NCBI GenBank assembly: GCA_910586865.1
Contig: CAJUIY010000065.1
Span: 1-7,217, forward strand
Reading direction: 5' to 3'
Source: an uncultured Bacilli bacterium
GTDB taxonomy: Bacteria > Bacillota_I > Bacilli_A > RF39 > UBA660
DNA: 7,217 nucleotides
Shown: piece by piece, positions 4,598 to 7,217 of the stretch
Numbering within the stretch: position 1 is the stretch's first letter
How the letters are laid out: each line of letters opens with the position of its first letter
Translations under genes and position numbers: made by a program
Notes under the pieces: generated by a model
The model's input: the letters and a program-made list of their open reading frames with translations, nothing else
What the model was told of the DNA's origin: nothing
Databases searched by the model: none

Positions 4598-5110
4598 AAA
4601 CAAGAAAAATATGTTAAAAATTTGGTTAGTGGAATGTCTCAAAGAAAAGCTTACAAGAAGGCTTTTGATGTGAAAGACATGAGCGACAAAAATATAGATT
4701 GCAAAGCCTCCAAACTTTTTAAAAATGGAGAGGTTAGGGCAAGGTATAATGAATTGGTCGAAAGAGCAGCTAATAGAGCTGTCATAAAAGCAGAAGATAT
4801 ACTAGCAGAGTATAAAGCTATAGCGTTTGCTAATGGTACAGATTTCGCCGAGATAAAAGGTAACTCGGTATATCTGAAAGATACTTCTGAATTAGATGAA
4901 GATAAAAAGAAAGCGATAGCTAGTATAGAAGAAACAAAGTTTGGCATTAATGTAAGAACACATAACAAAATGAAAGCTTTAGAAATGCTAGCTAAATATG
5001 TTGGATTATTAGATAACAATGATAAAGATAAACAAGAAGTTCCTACAATTAATATAAATATAGTGGATAATACTAATTTAAAAGAAATAATGAAAGAAGG
5101 TAAAGATTAG
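4586..5110 (+). CDS. terS: Terminase small subunit (Terminase_2 type), 174 aa
   Basis: TerS binds phage DNA at the packaging start site and presents it to the large subunit. The sequence follows the Terminase_2 pattern throughout. Residues 2-60 form the DNA-binding helix-turn-helix region, opening LTPKQEKYVKNLVSGMSQRK, then AYKKAF and KASKLFKNGEVRARYNEL. The central oligomerisation part contains AVIKAEDILAEYKAIAFAN and VYLKDTSELDEDKKKAIASI. It closes with RTHNKMKALEMLAKYVGLL, the family's usual ending. A short polar tail follows. The length of 174 residues is normal. ATG 4586 is the start because GAGGTG (4574-4579) precedes it; the in-frame GTG 4577 is part of that ribosome site. The initiation region forms a hairpin. 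The stop TAG directly abuts the next ATG. Confidence 0.95.
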   Translation: MLTPKQEKYVKNLVSGMSQRKAYKKAFDVKDMSDKNIDCKASKLFKNGEVRARYNELVERAANRAVIKAEDILAEYKAIAFANGTDFAEIKGNSVYLKDTSELDEDKKKAIASIEETKFGINVRTHNKMKALEMLAKYVGLLDNNDKDKQEVPTININIVDNTNLKEIMKEGKD

Positions 5111-5440
5111 ATGGAAGAGTTAGAAGAATTAGGAAAAGTTGTGGTAAACGGACTTGAGCAAGGATTAAAACAGGATATCGAAAAGGAAAATACTAAATCA
5201 AATAAAAAGAATAAGGACAAAAATAAAATTAAAGTTCTTGACGAAAAAAACAAACCTATTAATGAGGATATCGAAAAGGAAAATACTAAATCATTAGGCA
5301 TAAAGTCAAAGGCAAATACTGTTCATAATAAATCTTTAAAACGTGCTAAAAACGGAGAGTATTATGAAGAATTATCAGACGGAATTGGAATGTGGTCCAG
5401 AACAGGAGAATCATTCTTACTTAAAGATTTAAATAAATAA
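5111..5440 (+). CDS. Charged low-complexity protein with internal repeat, 109 aa
   Basis: The gene begins at ATG 5111, immediately after the terS stop, with AAGAAGG at 5094-5100 as ribosome site. Residues 21-65 are a Lys/Glu/Asn-rich, probably disordered stretch holding DIEKENTKS twice, encoded by an exact 29-base repeat. The C-terminal part is different in character: RAKNGEYYEELSDGIGMW then SRTGESFLLKDLNK. It has glycines and aromatics and could be a small folded motif. I do not recognise it. Sitting between terS and the rest of the packaging genes, it could be a packaging accessory or a moron-type insert; the sequence does not decide. Translation is probably coupled to terS. Confidence 0.75.
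   Translation: MEELEELGKVVVNGLEQGLKQDIEKENTKSNKKNKDKNKIKVLDEKNKPINEDIEKENTKSLGIKSKANTVHNKSLKRAKNGEYYEELSDGIGMWSRTGESFLLKDLNK
5172..5200 (+). repeat. 29-base in-frame direct repeat, copy 1
   Basis: These 29 bases recur identically at 5265-5293. The spacing is 93 bases, exactly 31 codons, so both copies are read in the same frame as DIEKENTKS. Recombination between them would delete 31 codons without disturbing the frame. Confidence 0.92.
5265..5293 (+). repeat. 29-base in-frame direct repeat, copy 2
   Basis: This is the identical second copy of the 29-base segment starting at 5172. The codon before it differs in meaning (Glu here, Gln in copy 1), and the codons after it are unrelated. The repeat therefore looks like a recent short duplication inside a charged linker, not an old domain repeat. 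Confidence 0.92.
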
Positions 5441-5447
5441 TAAAATG

Positions 5448-5470
5448 CACTGCTTATTTTGTAAGTAGTG
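5448..5470 (+). other. Strong hairpin at the 5' side of the structured region
   Basis: CACTGCTTA (5448-5456) pairs with TAAGTAGTG (5462-5470) over a TTTTG loop, nine pairs including one G-T wobble. No T run follows, so it is not an ordinary intrinsic terminator. It starts eight bases after the stop of the preceding gene and abuts the closing helix of the larger fold, sharing its last two bases with it. It may be a stability element or part of the same RNA. Confidence 0.6.
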
Positions 5471-5612
5471 TGGTAATGATTAGCGTATAGCACTTGCTTT
5501 GTTATATGACGATATAACCGTCCAGTGTACATGTAAGGAAAAAGAAAGTGGACCTTACAAATCTATATGTTTCAGGATGTGGTCAAATCCTGACAAACGG
5601 GTCGTTACCACA
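5469..5612 (+). ncRNA. Candidate structured RNA, family not recognised
   Basis: This 144-base stretch lacks a gene, is visibly less AT-rich than its surroundings and folds by eye into a closed multibranch. The closing helix pairs 5469-5480 with 5601-5612 (about eleven pairs, one internal wobble). An inner helix pairs 5483-5490 with 5563-5570 (eight pairs, two wobbles). Within or beside it lie hairpins 5501-5507/5512-5518 (perfect, loop GACG), 5532-5538/5553-5559 (perfect) and 5572-5577/5588-5593 (perfect). Bases 5521-5524 can pair with 5549-5552 in a hairpin loop, a possible pseudoknot. It sits between the packaging genes on the coding strand. It could be a trans-acting RNA, a leader controlling the downstream genes, a self-cleaving or intron-like element, or a DNA site used in packaging. 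I found no motif that fixes the choice. Confidence 0.6.
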
Positions 5613-5634
5613 GTACTTATGAAGAGGTGGTTAT

Positions 5635-5682
5635 ATGAGTTTAAGCGATGATGGTATTACTGATATTAATAATTTTAACTAA
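5635..5682 (+). CDS. Possible 15-residue leader peptide
   Basis: ATG 5635 has a good ribosome site (AGAGGTGG at 5623-5630, 4-base spacer) and encodes MSLSDDGITDINNFN before TAA. It directly follows the structured region and precedes a hairpin (5673-5690) and the next gene. It could be a leader peptide that couples translation to the structure. It could equally be the remnant of a gene whose body was lost. No conserved feature is visible in so short a product. Confidence 0.35.
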   Translation: MSLSDDGITDINNFN

Positions 5683-5690
5683 AGTTAAAA
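5673..5690 (+). promoter_or_regulatory. Perfect AT-rich hairpin before the 5711 gene
   Basis: TTTTAAC (5673-5679) pairs with GTTAAAA (5684-5690) over TAAA. It spans the stop codon of the 15-codon ORF and lies ten bases before the next ribosome site (GAGGTG 5700-5705). It has no T run and so is unlikely to be a terminator; being AT-only except for one pair, it is weak. Confidence 0.35.
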
Positions 5691-5710
5691 GTAAATGATG
5701 AGGTGTGATA

Positions 5711-5917
5711 ATGGAGTTAATAAAGTTAGATGATAATAGATTCTTGATAAAAAATTCTGGTGGAAAAATAATTTCCAAAGAGGAAGTTATTATCAAAGAT
5801 ATAGAATCAAATGAATGCGTAAAAGGTTTGTATGAAGGAATAAGAAAGTATGAATCTGAATCTAAAACTGTCAAAAAAACAAAATCAACTAATACAGCTA
5901 ATAACAAGCAAGAATGA
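5711..5917 (+). CDS. Small hypothetical protein overlapping terL, 68 aa
   Basis: ATG 5711 follows GAGGTG (5700-5705) with a 5-base spacer, a strong initiation site; GTG 5705 is in frame but part of that site. The product of 68 residues opens MELIKLDDNRFLIKNSGGKI, a beta-hairpin-like start, then ISKEEVIIKD. It ends in a Lys/Ser/Thr/Asn-rich tail that looks disordered. I do not recognise it. The last 68 bases overlap the start of terL in another frame, so the low-complexity tail is coded over the terL N terminus. The overlap and ribosome site suggest it sets terL translation by coupling, whatever its own role. Confidence 0.68.
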   Translation: MELIKLDDNRFLIKNSGGKIISKEEVIIKDIESNECVKGLYEGIRKYESESKTVKKTKSTNTANNKQE

Positions 5918-7217
5918 AACAAATATTGAAGTATTAGGATCTACACAAAGTGGTAAAACATTCTCAATATCTTTAGGGAGCATATTATATGCGCAAGAGT
6001 TATATAAATATGCGCCTAATGAACATTTCCAAGGTGCAATTATTGGTTGGAATCCTAATGCTATTAAACGTAATATAGCGGATGTAATGATTGATTTTCT
6101 GGATAAAATGGGATTTAAACCAAAAGATAAAAAAGGTAGAGGAGATTATGAATTTAAATGGGGGCAAATTGAAAAGTATTTACAATTGTATAATATAACA
6201 TTCTATTTCTTTCCATTTAATAATGCTTTATCGTTTAACCAAATTTTAGGTGGAGGGCTTATATTTGAATGGGTTGATGAATCCGCTAGAATATATTCTC
6301 AAAATACATTACAAGAAATATACGATCAATTGCCAGGTAGACAAATTAGTTATGCAGGGCACCCATATTTAAAAAGAGTTAATTCATTTAATGTGGAGGG
6401 TAATGAAAATCATCCATATAAAGTTAAGTACTTAGATAATTTAAAAGGAAGATATTTAGAATTTTATCCTTATGACAACCCCAAAATAGATACTGAAGAT
6501 AAAATGAGAGATATTCTTAATATGTTTGCCACTAAAACTTTAAGAGAACAAAAAGTTTTTAATAAATGGGTGGTGGCAGAAGGTAGAGTATTTAGCAAGA
6601 TACCAAAAATAAAAAAAGAAGACTTTAAATATTTATTATTTAAAGAAATAGGCATAGGTTGCGATTATGGTTCAACTAATGCTACTGCCTTTGTTCCAAT
6701 CGCCCTTTGTTATCATGAATTAAAAAGAAGATGGATGCTTGTAAGATTAGAAACATATTATCATGATTCGCAAAAATTAGGAACAACTCCGACAACAGAA
6801 TTCTTTAGTAAGCAGCTAAGATTATTCTTACTTTATTTAAAGAATAAATATCCAAGAGTTCCAATCATGGATTTAGTGGTAGATAGTGAAGCTAAACACT
6901 TTATCAATAGACTTGATACTGATAATATACCAAACACACCTGCAGATAAATATCCAGGCTCTGTTAAGGAAGGGGTTGAATACATGCAGTCTTTATATGA
7001 TAAAGAATATATGTATGAATTAGATGAAGATAGTATTTATTACATTCACGATGATTTATCAGTTGAGAGATGCGAAAGAGATGAGGCTTTAACAGAAACT
7101 GAATCATACCGTTATGATAAAATTAAAGCCTTAAAAACAGGTGTTGACTGTTATATAAAAGAAATGGACCATACAGTAGATGCAAGAAGATATTTATTAT
7201 TATTATGGATAGAACTT
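5850..7217 (+). CDS. terL: Terminase large subunit, 3' end beyond window
   Basis: TerL is the packaging motor: an ATPase that pumps DNA into the prohead and a nuclease that cuts the concatemer. In the ATPase domain the Walker A is GSTQSGKT (residues 30-37, Lys36), and the hydrophobic strand LIFEWVDESAR gives the Walker B with Asp143 and catalytic Glu144. The nuclease domain shows the RNase H-like acidic triad as Asp272 (IGCDYGSTN), Asp345 (LVVDSEAK) and Asp444 (TVDARRYLLLLW). ATG 5850 is chosen because it has AAGGAA at 5835-5840 and gives a normal start (LKLSKKQNQLIQLI) containing the expected glutamine before the Walker A. The 456 visible codons include all motifs, so few residues are likely missing. 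The start overlaps the preceding gene by 68 bases. Confidence 0.95.
   Translation, partial: MNLNLKLSKKQNQLIQLITSKNETNIEVLGSTQSGKTFSISLGSILYAQELYKYAPNEHFQGAIIGWNPNAIKRNIADVMIDFLDKMGFKPKDKKGRGDYEFKWGQIEKYLQLYNITFYFFPFNNALSFNQILGGGLIFEWVDESARIYSQNTLQEIYDQLPGRQISYAGHPYLKRVNSFNVEGNENHPYKVKYLDNLKGRYLEFYPYDNPKIDTEDKMRDILNMFATKTLREQKVFNKWVVAEGRVFSKIPKIKKEDFKYLLFKEIGIGCDYGSTNATAFVPIALCYHELKRRWMLVRLETYYHDSQKLGTTPTTEFFSKQLRLFLLYLKNKYPRVPIMDLVVDSEAKHFINRLDTDNIPNTPADKYPGSVKEGVEYMQSLYDKEYMYELDEDSIYYIHDDLSVERCERDEALTETESYRYDKIKALKTGVDCYIKEMDHTVDARRYLLLLWIEL

Noticed and set aside
5172..5293. CRISPR-like repeat
   Set aside because: There are only two copies, they lie in a protein-coding frame at a codon-multiple distance, and no further unit or spacer series follows.
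5572..5612. tRNA-like 3' half (GGTCAAATCC segment, ending in ACCA)
   Set aside because: The stem-loop has a 10-base loop instead of 7, there is no anticodon arm at the right distance, and the ACCA is paired in the closing helix.
5521..5612. Known small self-cleaving ribozyme (hammerhead)
   Set aside because: The hammerhead core CTGATGA is not present in the interval. Other classes could not be excluded by eye, but no core matched.
5441..5710. Group I or group II intron in the packaging module
   Set aside because: I see no domain V hairpin, no convincing P/Q/R/S core elements and no interrupted exon: the flanking genes are complete on either side.
1..7217. Alternative genetic code
   Set aside because: TAA, TGA and TAG all occur as natural gene ends next to new starts; the two interrupted genes are explained by one-base events.

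Overview
The window looks like part of a tailed bacteriophage or prophage genome from a low-GC member of the Bacillota, most likely a Clostridium-like host. The sequence is strongly AT-rich, and AGA (Arg), ATA (Ile) and A-ending codons dominate. Shine-Dalgarno sites are strong (AAGGAG, GGAGG, AGGAGGT), genes are short and all on the + strand, and stop/start codons often overlap (ATGA, TAATG). Three features place it in a phage: the small-gene cassette, a clear small terminase subunit, and a clear large terminase subunit with ATPase and nuclease motifs. TAA, TGA and TAG all end genes, so the standard bacterial code is used.

Region 1 (1-3131) is a tightly packed early/middle-type cassette. It holds the end of an unrecognised gene, then nine genes. 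Most are phage-type hypotheticals. Three can be partly named: an ASCH-domain protein (1278-1604), a small C2HC zinc-finger protein (1601-1930) and a Cse60-like protein (1941-2189). A tenth gene-like stretch at 2189-2450 is split by a one-base frameshift at a run of six A. A 19-base identical segment recurs exactly 400 bases apart at two consecutive gene junctions.

Region 2 (3132-3410) is a short transition. It has a 57-residue zinc-ribbon protein whose ribosome site lies in a small hairpin, then a probable terminator, then a possible promoter.

Region 3 (3411-5440) leads into the packaging module. It contains a divergent helix-turn-helix protein, a gene with an unresolved N terminus, a hypothetical gene, the small terminase subunit, and a charged protein carrying an exact 29-base in-frame repeat. 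Before the unresolved gene, about 120 coding bases have no usable start; a nonsense mutation or a +1 frameshift could explain this. The terS ribosome site and start codon sit inside a perfect 7-base-pair hairpin.

Region 4 (5441-7217) is the most unusual. About 195 bases between the packaging genes hold no substantial gene but can fold into a compact multibranched structure: a long closing helix (5469-5480 with 5601-5612), an inner helix, three hairpins and a possible pseudoknot. I do not recognise its family. A 15-codon ORF and a 68-residue ORF follow, and the latter overlaps the start of terL. TerL runs off the end of the window with 456 codons visible.

Functionally, TerS would recognise phage DNA and TerL would cut it and pump it into the prohead. 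The structured RNA, the terS hairpin and the overlap upstream of terL suggest that expression of this module may be controlled at RNA level. That last point is inference.
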